In this document: piece by piece, positions 33,560 to 46,389 of the stretch
Layout: the number at the start of each line of letters is the position of its first letter
Numbering within the stretch: the stretch's first letter is position 1
Assembly (NCBI RefSeq): GCF_037975245.1
Contig: NC_092568.1
Location: 22,098,501-22,162,500, forward strand
Source: Apostichopus japonicus
Lineage: Eukaryota; Echinodermata; Holothuroidea; Aspidochirotida; Stichopodidae
Reading direction: 5' to 3'
Length of the DNA: 64,000 bases
Notes under the pieces: model-generated
Seen by the model: the letters and a program-made list of their open reading frames with translations, nothing else
What the model was told of the DNA's origin: nothing
Databases searched by the model: none
Program-made: the position numbers and the translations under genes

Positions 33560-36200
33560 TATGATTTTATATTTTATATATTATATGTGTTTGGTGACGA
33601 CAAAGGGATAACCGTCCATTCCACCATGTAGCTTTAAAGATGATGTTGTCCAGATTAGTGAATTGAGTGCTTTTAGGTATTTTGATATCTCCTTGTATTT
33701 ATATGCAAATGCTTCCTTATGTGACTGCTTTGTTTTGAAATATATCACTCCATGAAGCTCTCTTTGATCCTAGAGCAGAATACATTTACCTTAATATTAA
33801 GCCTAAAATTGCTTTTGACATGTTTGTTTGTTTTTATTATTAGTTAGGTTGAACCTGGGACTTGCCTGCATTACAGATTGGTCAGGTAGTCATTAAAAAT
33901 ATGACAGATCGATTTAACAGTGCATACTACTATCCATGTCATGCTTGTTAGTACATCAGCACAACTGCATGAGTAGGAATAGAACAAATTCCCCTGAGTA
34001 CAGTCGAACTCTGTGAAAGTGGACATGTACTGTGGTAGACACTTTTGTCCGTCCGATGGGGTCGTTAAGTACCCATCCTGGGGGTAGACATTGGTGCAAC
34101 TATGACACTGAACACTCATCGATAAGAGAGAGCACTTCATACAGGCCAGAACCCATCACCAGGGTGGGGTTCTGTAGACCTCCTTAATCCCTTGGAATTT
34201 ACTGAAACTGAGCTAAACTAAAAACCAGCATAATTTAAGACTTCATATTTGTACAATTAAAGCACTTGGTAATCATAAACAAACAACTTAAATATTCTGG
34301 CTCTGATGACTCGGTAATATCATAATAAAAAAAGAGATCAAAACAATGATTTGTGTATTGGGATGTGTGTGTTTGTGTTGGGCGGGAGGGGGAAGTAGTT
34401 TAGGGGGTTCTAGTTGTGTTGTGAGGGGGAAAGTAATTTAAGGGGGTTCTTCGTGCTGGGAGATATAGGTGAGTGCTGTCATGGCTTCATCTACTTTTTA
34501 TATCAGCTTTTCTGATTTATGTTTTGTCCATATTTTATATCGCTGACTTTTATACTTTGCTGTCTCTTGACGCGTCAAGGATTTGTTTAATGCGTAAATG
34601 AAAAAGTAACCATTTTGGCAAATCTTGAATCGCATTTTGGATGTTATCCATGCTTAAATGTGAAGCGCGTCCGGGTGATAGAATGTTTATAATCGAATGC
34701 TGATCAATCTCTTGATGAAGATTCAATTGCCTCCTTATTTTGCCCAGCATTCAGTAATAGTTTAGTTATAAATCTGGTGGACCTGTGTGAGAAATATGCT
34801 CAAATTAAACTCCCACTTTCTCTATTCCATCTCAACCCTCAGTAGAGAGAATGCCCATTATGGGACAATTACACAACCAGGCTCCATTTTGAAGTCTTCA
34901 TTTTTCATCAGTACATTATGAAAAATAACAACACTTTATTCTGTATTCCATATTTCTCTAGTGGCCTAAAACGTCCAGGGCCCCAGGCCCTCCTCCAGGC
35001 CCTCCTCCATTCCTTGAGACATTTACAGATAGTTTAATATCATTTTAGAAGATGTTTGTGTGCTGATAACTGTAGAAGATTGGTTCATTTAAGAAGGGGA
35101 AAAAAAAACATGTAAAAATATTGATTAATCATGATAATTCACAGTTTGAAACAAGAGATAGAATAAATGCAGAAATAAAAATTTAAATTTCTAATGATAA
35201 GATATTCAAACTCGTAACCGGAATCACTATAATTTACAATTTGTAAATTTTTAGTACCGGTAATTGCAAGTCAAATGAGCGTGATGAAGTGTATTTCTCT
35301 GAATAAATAGACAAAAGCCTTAATTTGAAAAGAACAAGATGGGCATGAGATAATGCAAAACAACCAAAAAAACAGCTGGAGAAATTAGCATTTTATGTAG
35401 GGGAGTATATTTTAGCACAAATTGAGCACAAACTCCATCCCACCTTGCTTTCAAGTACTTGCTGACAAAGTATAGCACAAGATCGATTGCATCAAATATG
35501 GGGACAACTTAATGTATGTATTGTTTTAACAAAGTGTAGTGTATATAGTATATATATGTGAGTGTGGGTTTCACAAATTCATTAGGAACACTGTTTATTT
35601 GTATAGAATTCATTCATGTAAAATTGTGTATTAAAAAGAAAATAGATTTTGCTGTTACATTTCCACAAGTTTTTTTTTAGATATATTTTTTTTACAGGAC
35701 ACAAAAGTTGTAAGATTCCTAAGGTCTCTATGAAGGTCTCCTGTACTAGCTCATAATTTCTTTGCTGGGTCAATATTAATTTTTATAACCTTGCTTTCAG
35801 TTTTGTGTTTTGTGTATGTTTTACTCATAAATTTCAAAACAGACTCCATCTCAACTGAAAAGATAACATATGTGTGTGCATATCAGTCATAATTTAAAAT
35901 GATAATTTATCAATCCATTATTACAACTTATGAGATAAACACATGCATCAAGCTGTTATCAAACTCAAGAAATCATCATAACTAGCTATTACCTGGCATT
36001 ACCACACACAAGTATGACTGTTACAAACTCTAGTTATCATACCTGTAAGCCGAAATATATTTGTGCTAATATGCATACACATGAAGACAGTTTCATGAAT
36101 ATTTAAAAGATTATACAACCGAAGGTGAAGGATGGATAATTTGATTATGTGGAATGTTTTGTGATGCATTTTTTTTTTTTTATAGAATTTTTTCTCATTT
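33560..36200. other. AT-rich non-coding stretch
   Basis: No gene, tRNA or repeat family is recognised. A 66-codon minus-strand frame at 34550-34750 has no known motif. Confidence 0.5.
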
Positions 36201-36224
36201 CTATTTTAGAGTGACACTCATCGC

Positions 36225-36450
36225 CCTTTCATTGCTTCATTTCAAATGAATCAGAGTTAATGCTGTGTTTCCATGACAAAGTTGTCTGTCCTTTTCAGTC
36301 AATGTCTGTTGTTTATTAATGACCATCTGAAGGGCGCAAGGTGAAAGAAGCGCTCAAAGTACATTGGCAAGCAACGTTAACACAAGTTTGATCTGCACCA
36401 GTTAGCACAGCAAAAGGTAATGGAATATTAATGAAGAATGCCTTCCCTGC
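36225..36450. other. GC-richer block, candidate conserved non-coding element
   Basis: Less AT-rich than its flanks, with words such as TGTTGTTTATTAATGACC and GAAGCGCTCAAAG. No frame of note crosses it. The idea of a conserved element rests on composition only. Confidence 0.15.
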
Positions 36451-36459
36451 CAGCATTTT

Positions 36460-38010
36460 TCAATTTATTGATGCTGTTTAGTACGTACTCCTACAACTAT
36501 GTGTGTTAGCATAGCAGACAAAGAGAGATAGGAATGTTCTGTGTTAAATCTACCAAAGATGGATCAGAACGCTAATTACGTAGTTCAGGATCCATTTCTA
36601 CAAATAGCAACATTTGAATGAATTATTATGCTGTTTAGTACTTACTCCTAGAACTATGTGTGTTAACATAGCTCAAAAAGAACGAAATAAAGAAATGAAT
36701 ACTCCATGTTGAAACTCCTGAAGATGGACCAGAATACCCTTTACATAGTCTGGGGATCCATATCTACAAGTATAGGTGAAAGCATAGCTCAAAAAGAATG
36801 AAAGAAAGACATGAATATACTGATTCATTTACCAAAGATGAATCAGAATGCTTATTAGATAGGTCATGATCCATTTTTACTTGAATATATTATGCTGTGT
36901 AGTACTGACTCCAACAATTATTGATCTTAGCAACTAGCCAAAAGCGAAAAGAAAGACAAGAATCATGAATAAACTCTCTGATACATCTTCTAAAGATGAA
37001 TCAGAATGCGAATTACATAGGTCAGGATCCATTTCTATACTTAAGCAACATTTGAATATATTATGCTGTTTAGTACTTACTCCTAGAACTATGTGTGTTA
37101 ACATACCTCAAAAAGAATGCAATAAAGAAATGAATACTCCATGTTGAAACTACTGAAGAATTGGATCAGAATACCCTTTACATAGGCTGGGATCCATGAC
37201 TACAAGTATAGGTGTAAGCATAGCTCAAAAAGAATGAAAGAAAGACATGAATATGCTGATTCATCTACCAAAGATGAATCATAATGCTCATAATATAGGT
37301 CAAGATCCATTTTTACTTGAATATATTATGCTGTGTAGTACTGACTCCAACAATTATTGATCTTAGCAACTAGCCAAAAAGGAAAAGAAAACATGAATCA
37401 TGAATATACTCCCTGATACATCTTCTAAACAAGGGCGTAGGAACCGGGGGGGCTGGGGGGCGCCAGCCCCCCAGTGAAAAATGTGGAGGGGCGGAAGTAT
37501 CATTCCGCCCCCCGCTTCACAAGTCAGAAAACCCCTTTTTCATTTCCAAATGAGAAAAAAAATCTCATTTGGAGCACCAAATTGCATCTAAGGCCAGGTG
37601 AAAATACAAAATTAAGTTTACAAAATGGAGTGGGTGTTGAAGTGTGCTATATTGCACCAAATTGCATCTGAGGCCACCTGGAAATGCAAAAAAATCACCC
37701 CTCCCCTTATACCCCTCTCCCAGGTCGGCCATCAGTCTTCAGCCCCCCCCCCCCACTCAAAGGTACCTTCTTACGCCACTGCTTCTAAAGATGGATCAGA
37801 ATGTGAACTACATAGGTCAGGATCCATTTCTACTTTAGCAACATTTGAATATATTATGCTGCTAAGTACTGACTCCAACAACTATGGATGTTAGCAACTA
37901 GCAGCAAAAGAATGAATGGTAGAACTGAGTACTCCTTGATTCATCTTCTAAAGATGTATCAGAATGCCAGTTTGCTGAGGCCATCACCTTTCTGTACATT
38001 GGAATCATTC
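36460..38010. repeat. Diverged satellite array with a 435-bp higher-order period
   Basis: ATGCTGTTTAGTACTTACTC recurs in variants near 36468, 36628, 36890, 37063, 37328 and 37855. Each is followed by an AACTATGTGTGTTAGCATAG-like segment, AAAGAAAGACATGAAT, an AAAGATGAATCAGAATGC-like segment and GGTCAGGATCCATTTCTAC. Basic units are roughly 140-170 bp. The copies at 36628 and 37063 are nearly identical over a long stretch, revealing a 435-bp period. A hAT-like MITE interrupts the array at 37430-37781. Confidence 0.88.
37430..37781. mobile_element. hAT-type MITE inserted in the satellite (352 bp)
   Basis: The ends are imperfect inverted repeats, CAAGGGCGTAGGAACC on the left and CAGTGGCGTAAGAAGG in reverse complement on the right. 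Perfect 8-bp target duplications CTTCTAAA flank it (37422-37429 and 37782-37789). CA-start TIRs plus an 8-bp duplication are the hAT signature. Subterminal parts are C/G runs. The middle holds an 11-bp hairpin, TCCAAATGAGA and its inverse (37545-37573). A second copy in opposite orientation lies at 45072-45412. It has no transposase. Confidence 0.92.
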
Positions 38011-38019
38011 GAGTATATG

Positions 38020-39540
38020 AAAAAGGAACCCATGTAGGGAAGAAGTGGTTCATGGTAGCAAGAAGTGATGACTTGATACAGTGTATCAAGTATAAAATAC
38101 TAAGTACTGTATGTGGTAATCAGCTGTCAAAATGGAATATAAAGCGTAAGTGGTTCGTTCTCTCTATGAACTGTGGATGGATTAGACTGCCAGTGTTGTA
38201 ATCATAGAATGGGGAATTAATATGTTTGATAAACGAAAGAGAGCTGAGCAAAAACAAAAGAGGCCGTAAATGTGACAAAGTTATGTCAATACTGCAATGA
38301 AAAAAAGATGTGCGAGAAGTTTGGGGGGTGGGGAGGTGAGGAGGGGTGGTTGTTATGATGACTTAACATCACAGGTATAATATTTTGTGGGGAAAATGTA
38401 GGGTCATGTTACTAACTGTGCATACACCTAACAAGTGTATACAGTCTTACATATGTTGAATTATGATATGTCTTTTACTTTTACTTTGTTCTCAGTAACT
38501 TGTGAACAAGACAACAATTTTGCTTTAATACTATATATACAGTAATCAAATACATCATATCATATTTTACAACCTCCTTTTCCCAATTTTTTAAATTTTT
38601 TAAAAAAATTGGGGAGGAAGAAGGTATGCAAGTCCATACATCTCTTTAGTTTTCTAATCTGATATTCTGTCATCAACCCTTTTTGTCATTTGATTAGGAG
38701 GCAGTGGAAAGATAACAAAGTTGCTAATTGCTAATTTCCATCTGTGAATACATTATATTTTATGAATGCAAGGCCAACCATTTGATCAGGAAACAAAAGA
38801 AGGCAAAATAGATTGCATAACTCACTGCTTCTCATTTGACTTCATTATGATTTCAAACAGTAAGCAAAACTTACCCTGCGTTATTAACTCTCTGTATATT
38901 TCATGTTCATATTTTTAGTAGGAGGGAGCATCTCATGGATAAACTACCTTTTAACAAAATTATTGGTTGCTTCCCCCCCCTTTCATGAGGAATATTTTCA
39001 TGTAGTATCAAATGCAAATGAAATGGCTATAAATAAGTAGAATTAGGGTATTTTAAAATAATCAGGATGTAAATAGGACTGACTAATTAATGGAGGTTGA
39101 GCAGCTAATAGTCGGATGGTTTTGTGGCAGGAAGAGAGGAACATGTTGAGAGGTCAGAGGTCAGTGTCCATTCTCCTTTGGAAAATGTTAAAAAAAGTGG
39201 GGGATACTCAAACTACTGAAACATTTATCTCCCCCTTCCTACTCTAATCTCCCCCTCCCCCCGTTCTTCCCTAATTACCCCTTCCTTACCTAATCCACCT
39301 TCCTTCCCTAATCCCCACTCCCCCTTCCTTCCTTCTCTAATCTCCCCTTCCTTCTAATGTTCTGGTTTCTTCTCATCAAAATGAATACTGACAAACGAAT
39401 CTCTTAGAAATGGTTGTCGAAATTCATCATGTTAATTCACATGGGACAATCTTTAGTATTAAAGTTTATCTAGAGTTATTGAAGGCCTCAGTAAAGAAAA
39501 AAAGGAAACTAAAACTTAGCCCAAAAAAGGAAAAGGGAAA
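38020..39540. other. AT-rich non-coding stretch
   Basis: No gene is recognised. A small palindrome CTTGATACAGTGTATCAAG lies at 38072-38090. A pyrimidine-rich run with repeated CTTCCYTAATC words lies at about 39225-39357. Confidence 0.5.
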
Positions 39541-39554
39541 AAGAAAAACTCTTT

Positions 39555-39745
39555 TACATAATTGCCAATGAAACCCGAGGCAGAGGTGATTGGTAGTCAT
39601 TTCCTCGCTGCATTTATCCGGCGGCAAAGTCTCTTCATGCGTGGCTCCTCGGAATTAAAGAGAGCCATGCAGTTTCAAGTTTCATGGTAATTGGCAAAGT
39701 AAAGCCAAGTCGCTTATCCTGTGACTTGTTCCTATCAATTTTTTT
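39555..39745. other. GC-richer block, candidate conserved non-coding element
   Basis: An island of mixed composition (GCATTTATCCGGCGGC, ATGCGTGGCTCCTCGG) in AT-rich DNA with no protein-like frame. A regulatory role is a guess. Confidence 0.18.
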
Positions 39746-39749
39746 GTCT

Positions 39750-41165
39750 TCTTCCCTTCTCTTAATTCCCATCTGGATTTTCCCCGAAGAATAAATTACT
39801 GACTACGCATTTTACTTGTCATCTCTTCATACACGCTGTAAAATATTCAAGGTGTTTAGTGTCCATCAATGAAGTGGGAAAAAGAAAGGAGTAAAAAAAA
39901 AAACTATTTGGTTTTATCAAAGAACTCTTCTTTTTTTATGTACATTTATGTATTTAATCCACAAAGACATCTTTAAAGAGTCTCAAAGTTGAAAGTTCCT
40001 GGCCTCAAGTCAACCATGAGATACATGTCTTTGAGCTTTATATATATTACCATGAAATGATGGGGTGTCGAAGTAATAGGGGTGAGCATCATTATTAAAA
40101 ATTATTATTTGTGCAAAGAATATGACCTAGTTATGGAATGAACGAAAAACAATTTGACACACTTTCTAATCCAACACCGTGAAAATGTGTTATATACATG
40201 CAACATCAAAATAGGCCGATTTTAGTGCAAAGAAGTTCCTACACATTTATCCAAGTTAAAATATCCTAGATAATCTAAAGTTTCAGAAACAATGGCTGTG
40301 TTCAACGCACAAAGTTAACATTTATAAGTGCTTCCAAATTTTGTGAACTGACATTGATATGAAATGTTTGCCTAACGTTTATCGTTCCAGGTGCAACGTT
40401 GAATGTTTATGAAGTCAATAACATTTTTCCAGGTACATTATCTGTACTATAAAACCTCTTTCTAATCTGCAGCTTTAACATAGAAACAAACCCAACCCAT
40501 CTACTTTTATCTTGAATGATCTATGTGATCTTGAATGATAAGAGATGTGATCTAGACTTTCATCCCAAACCAACAAAGAACATTTGTTATCTATCCTGGA
40601 TCTCAAACATCACATCTGCTAGCTTACATTTTGCTATCCGATAAAGATTATTTTATAATGAAGATCAACTCATAAATAACATCAAACAATATTAGGACAT
40701 TAATATCTAGGCACGTGGGCTGATATGTCCTGTTTTTTTTCTCCAAATAGTGTGAAATTAGTGTAATGAGATATTGACACATGTTATCAAATGTCACACT
40801 GCTTACAATATTTTACAGGAAATATACGAATGTTGGCAGCAGTGTAATAAAGTTTCCATGAACCCCACGAGAAACACGGCCAGGTTGTATTCTAGAATTC
40901 ACTGCGGTAACCAGCATTTTCCTCACATCTTGTCAGATCTAATAGTCTGCTCCAACTTGAATTATTCATTTTTTGTAAGTTTGTAAGGTTTACAAAGATA
41001 ACTTTTCAGAATTATGTCTATAAATACAACACAAAAAGCATTTGCAACATAAGGTGAATCTATGCCCCATACTAATTAGGCAAGTCTTTTAACACAAAGA
41101 TTGATAAGTTGCCTTTAATGTAGAGTTCAGTTAGAACCAGGTCAAACATGTATTGATTTGTGCGT
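39750..41165. other. AT-rich non-coding stretch
   Basis: No gene, tRNA or repeat family is recognised. Confidence 0.5.
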
Positions 41166-41177
41166 GTATATATGTAA

Positions 41178-41272
41178 AAAAAAAATATATATATATAAAC
41201 ATATATATAAACATATATATATATATAAACATATATATAAACATATAAACACATATATAAACATATATATAG
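41178..41272. repeat. Microsatellite of ATATATATAAAC units
   Basis: An irregular array of (AT)n separated by AAAC, with a 10-14-bp period. Tyr/Ile-rich frames across it are artefacts. Confidence 0.95.
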
Positions 41273-41274
41273 AG

Positions 41275-43095
41275 ATTACTTGCATATTGAAGCTGTCCTT
41301 CTTTGGATGAAGTGCAAGGAATAAAATATGTAGAAGCTAGCTTTAACTCCTCATCTTCCGCCAACAAAAATAAGTGAAGAATGAAATATGATGAATTAGA
41401 TTGGACTTGCATCTCGTAATTTGACATTTGTGATGCACAGCACGATCATATGTCCATTCGAAATAGATCCCTGGGAATTATGCAAGCTAAGACACGTTTG
41501 TTCTCCCAGCTTCAAATGACTTTCTGAAGGTGATGTGCTCGACTAATTTCACCATAAAAATTGTATGATAGAATATTTCAGTGGTTTCTTTTGAGATTGC
41601 ATATTAAGCTGAAGTTAATTTGGGTGTCATGTTTGGGTGGGTAAACATCATGGATATCTCTTCCATTGTGAAGTTTATGGGTGGGGGGGGGGGGGGGGTT
41701 GTTTGGTTTTTAATATTCCTATAGACATGTATACATGTTAGCCAAACCCTTGTGTGAATAGATGTCTTCACTCTCTTTGTTTCAAATGAGAGAATAAGGG
41801 GTATTGCTGAGGTTATATTTCATCAAGTCATTGTTCACCTTCTTATCAACGAGTGGGAGAGTTCTTAATTATAGAAGAAAAAGAAGTTCTGAGGGGAGAA
41901 TCAGAATCTCATGAAACCTAGATGAAACCAATATGTGTTTAGTTTTTGTCATTGCCATGCAGTGCGATTTGTGAATGTCGCTGCCATGCATGTATGAAAG
42001 TTTTTAAAAGGGGAGGGGTGAGGGGGGGGCAGTGAGGAGGTATTTGATGAGGTTGGTCACCTACAAAGAGAAGCCAATTCCTATCTTCATATGGATTTGA
42101 ATATTGTCCAATGCTGTATGGTTTGTACACTGTGTTGTGGGTATTGACAGTAGCTGCATGTATTGACTGTACACTAGTGTCTAATTATCAAAGGTAGCAA
42201 GCTGTGTGTGTATTTTCTGGGATCGATGGTGGTGTCAAACACTTCTGTTACACCTCATACGAAACTAGGTCAGATTACCGGCATCAGATGTTTCTTTGTG
42301 CACGAGTCTTCACTCCCTTTAAGACAATTGTTACAATTTGACTTTCACACAGCATGGTGGTATGCCGCAGTAGCTGTCATTACAGCTTTATATGTATAAA
42401 GCAGTAAAGAAAAGTCAGGCGACACATGCAATGTAATACCGTATATCACCGTACATAGAAATATATATGTTCTGTGTTCTTAACTGTTCTTATATATTCA
42501 AGACAAAAAATGGTTGTTTAATTCATCCCACTAGTAAATATTGAACTATGCATGACCTATAATGTTAGATATGGAACAAGCATTATGACTCACATTTTAG
42601 TTTTCATATTCTGCTCCAGTTTCACAAGCTTTTTTGGCTGGGAATCAACAATCCTTTTTTTCTTATTAACCAGATGTTTTGAAAATTCCAAGGTCTTGTT
42701 TTTTAATGTCTTTGAAACTTCCTATGAGTACCAGCATAATGCAAGCAACAAAGTCATAAACTGTGTGCTATCTTTTCTCTCATCAAAGCAAGCTAAGTGC
42801 ATTTATTCTAGCAAACCAAGCAATACCAAAAATGTAAATGATTTCCTCATCAAGTAGAGGGAGAAAAAACAAAACAAGACCTTGCATACTGCATTATAAA
42901 AGTGAGGTTGTAATTTAATGTGTGCAGTTTTCATGAGTATTTAATATGCATGAAAATTTAATTGATATTGTGAAGTGAATGTTTATCAGGGTGTCTGGTA
43001 CACACATATCTATGATAAGAATTCAGACTTTGTTTGAAGCTGGCCAATTGCCATTTAGTCATTTCTTCAATTAGGATGAACCCTCAAATGGAATC
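41275..43095. other. AT-rich non-coding stretch
   Basis: No gene is recognised. A G-run occurs at about 41681-41698. The 101-codon frame at 42552-42857 is rich in Phe, Ser and Asn and has no known motif. Confidence 0.5.
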
Positions 43096-43099
43096 TGCG

Positions 43100-43430
43100 T
43101 GGTGGTCACATGGTGAGTATGTGTATATGGTTACGTGGTTGTCACATGGTATGTGTGTATTGTCACATGGTGTGTGTTTGAGTACGGCCACATGGTGTGT
43201 GTTTGAGTACGGCCACATGGTGTGCGTTTGAGTACGGCCACATGGTGTGTGTGGTCATATGGTGTGTGTATGGTCACATGGTGTGGTTGTGTGGTCACAT
43301 GGTATGTGTATGGTCACATGATGTGTGAGTCATCACGTGGTGTGTGTATGGTCACATGTTGTGCATTTGGGAACATGGTGTGTGTGTATATGGTTACATG
43401 GTGGTCATACGGTATGTGTATATGTATGTT
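43100..43430. repeat. Degenerate array of GGTCACATGGTGTGTGTATG units
   Basis: About 15 related words with 19-31-bp spacing. Three copies near 43176-43252 contain GTTTGAGTACGGCCACATGG and are nearly identical. Spacing and sequence vary, as in a slippage-prone GT-rich minisatellite. Confidence 0.93.
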
Positions 43431-43434
43431 ATAG

Positions 43435-45065
43435 TTTTGCTTGTAAACATGATATAAACTAAAATATGTTCAAGAAGGTTGAAACAATTATTTCAGTTGC
43501 TATGATTATGCCATTAAAATGCTAACACTTCTGTTACCAGAGACATTCGTAATAGAGGAGGGAGGCTGGCAATAATAATACCCTTTCTTCTCCTCACATA
43601 TTCCTACTACACATATTTACTTTGTTTTCCTTTTCTTTTCTTTTCTTTTTTGTATGTTTTCTGTGTTATGCACACCTGTCACGTAGTTGACATTCAGAGT
43701 TTTGAAAGACAAAAACAAGGTTGTGCTGTTGAACTTTTTCTTAAAAGTAGGGTGAAAAAAAACCTAGGTGGAAGTACATGGGTGTGTCTTATACTCTGAG
43801 TAATTTGCTTGATGTAATCGAGAAGGGAGCATCTCATAGCAACCAGAACGTGTCTCACATTAGCTTAATTTAAAGCAGAATTAGTCTCACAACCACTTTC
43901 ACATAACAGATTGAAGTCAAACTTCAAACTGTATTCGGAATGCAGCTTTGGCGAATTTGTTAAAGGGTTTAATACCATTTTTATCATAAAGGGTTGTGAG
44001 AAATGTCATTTTCTAATGAGAAATTTATGGAGACCCCCTAACATCAGTTGCTGTTGATAATTGCTTAACCTTGTTCATTTGTTATAAAGCTATTCTTAAG
44101 ATATATTTGTGCAGCTGTGAAGTATTTTATAATGGCCCATTGCTGGGGGGGGGGGGTAGGGCGGGGGAGGAGGGTTAGGAGTGGGAGGGGATTGAGGTAG
44201 GGTGCCCAGGTCCCCAATACTTTTCAGAGCAGAGACTTTCAAATAGGCCTCAATTTTTCACAATGTCATTCAATATTATTTTTTCAATATTGCACTCCAC
44301 CCCAATACCCAATGTTAGGAGCCCTGTTTTGTAATAACTATAAAATGAGGTATTTGAAATGAAACCTAACAAATAGGTCACGACCAGATATCAAATGAGA
44401 GCACTCTGTTCAATTAGCCCTCTCATTTACATAAAAAATGAAATTTTTAATTCATGCACTGAAATCAGGGAATGTATCCAACTTTGTCCTAATATTTCTT
44501 TTACTGTCACTTTTGTAAAAACTTCTTGGTCGTGTTTATCTATTTGTAATAAAATGTATCTGCGTAGTATGATGAGAATAGGCTGGTAGCACAGTGAAGT
44601 GGATTATACCAGTGCCCATGGCACATACACACAGAAATATTTCAATTAGCTCAAACTCTAAAGTAATGCCTTTCTCACAAACTAGATAGGTTAATGCCCT
44701 TCTAGTTCTGTTGCTGCTATATATTGACTTGGCTGAAGGCCAAATGTGACTGGAGAACTATTGGAAATGTTCAAAATCTAAAAACAATTGTAAATATGGG
44801 CTGACAGATGGTGATTCTTGTTCTCTTGCCAAAATAGTCATTGTGTACCTCCTTTAATAGTGACATTGTCAACAATGGAAGAGTAACAAAGGGTACCTGA
44901 CCCTTCTTCTTCTTTTGTAATAATATAATGGTGAGTTTATGAAGTGATAGAAAATGACAATAAAGCTCTCACTAAAGATAATTGTAATTATAGATTATAA
45001 TGAAAATTTTGATGAGAATGAAATGAATAATGAAATAATAAGTATAATATACAATTAGAATTTAT
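43435..45065. other. AT-rich non-coding stretch
   Basis: No gene or repeat family is recognised. A G-rich run lies at about 44144-44195. Confidence 0.5.
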
Positions 45066-45071
45066 AGTTAT

Positions 45072-45412
45072 CAGTGGCGTAGGAAGGTACTTTTGAGTGG
45101 GGGGGGCTGAAGACTGATGGGGGAAGGGTCTAAGGGGAGGGGGTGACCCCCTCCCCTTTTGAATTTTTTTGCATTTCCAGGTGGCCTCATATGCAATTTG
45201 GTGCAATATAGCACACTTCAACTCTCACTCCATTTTGTAAAGAATTTTGCATTTTCACCTGGCCCTAAATGCAATTTGGTGCTCCAAATGAGATTTTTTT
45301 CTCATTTGGAAATGAAAAAGGGGTTTTCTGACTTGCAGAGCGGGGGGGGCGGAATGATACTTCCGCCCCCCCATATTTTTCACCCCCCAGCCCCCCCGTT
45401 CCTACGCCCTTG
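45072..45412. mobile_element. hAT-type MITE, inverted copy of the 37430 element
   Basis: It begins CAGTGGCGTAGGAAGGTAC and ends GTTCCTACGCCCTTG, the two ends of the 37430-37781 element in swapped orientation. The interior aligns along its length, including the TCCAAATGAGA hairpin and the C/G-rich subterminal runs. The bordering octamers (ATAGTTAT and ATAAAACT) do not match cleanly, so the target duplication has decayed or one end is slightly displaced. Confidence 0.88.
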
Positions 45413-45900
45413 ATAAAACTTTGGGTGTAAACTTTACGGCTACAGGATGTCGTGTTTGGGGTCCATGGCTCTTTGAATGTCCCTGTCGTCGCCAAAAACT
45501 AACAAAATGGGTTAGCATGTATTTTGCAGAAGGTACTAGTGTTAGGCTTCTTAATGTATTAGCTTGACATTAGATCTCCAGTAATTTTAGGGTTAAAAAG
45601 TAAACCATAAGACATGTTTTTTAGTCTTGAAAAAGCCTGGAATTTTATTTGCTTAAAGGACGCATAACCATGTTTATATACTATATATGGCTATTAGTGT
45701 ACATGAAGGTGTATTTATATCACATAAAGTTGCACAGCTGAAGATTGTGTTTAGTTACATTATACTCCGTTCCCCCAACAATTCAGTTACAGCAGTTGTG
45801 CAGTATTCTGTTTACGTAGCTACACGCAGTTTTTCTGATTCTTGTGTAGATATAAGGTTAGGCTGTAGTTTTTTCTGCTTTGTTCTGCTTTGAAATGGAG
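45413..45900. other. AT-rich non-coding stretch
   Basis: No gene or repeat family is recognised. Confidence 0.5.
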
Positions 45901-45904
45901 TAAC

Positions 45905-46385
45905 AATTAAAGTAATTCTACCTAGATTAATTTTTATATTGAAATAAGGCCAGGCTATAAATACATCTGTTATGGAACGGATAGTAACAAGTATCTTAAA
46001 ATCTGCCTACTAGATTTATTCTTATATTGAAATAAGCCTAGGCTATAAGTACATCTGTTATCGAAGAGATAGTAACCATTACACTATTAATTCTGCATAG
46101 ATTAGTTTGTGTATGGAGATATAAAGGCTAGGCTATAGCTACGTCTGATATACAAGAGATAGCAAAGATTAATAACTAATTCTGCCTACTAGATTTAATA
46201 AGGATAGCCTTTAAGTACAGCTGTTATCGAAGAGATAGTAACCATTACACTATTAATTCTGCATAGATTAATTTGTGTATAGAGGCTAGGCTATAGCTAT
46301 GTCTGATATGCAAGGGGTAGCAAAGATTAACTAATTCTGCCTTCTAGATTTATTCTTATATTGAAATAAGGTTAGGCTATAGGAA
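45905..46385. repeat. Tandem repeat, roughly 90-110-bp unit, about five copies
   Basis: Units share AATTCTGCCTACTAGATTTA, ATTGAAATAAGGCTAGGCTA and TACATCTGTTATCGAAGAGA before TAGTAACCATTA. Alternate units differ (TTGTGTATAGAGGCTAGGC and TCTGATATACAAGAGATAGC), which suggests a two-unit higher-order period of about 170-200 bp. Confidence 0.9.
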
Positions 46386-46389
46386 CAAT

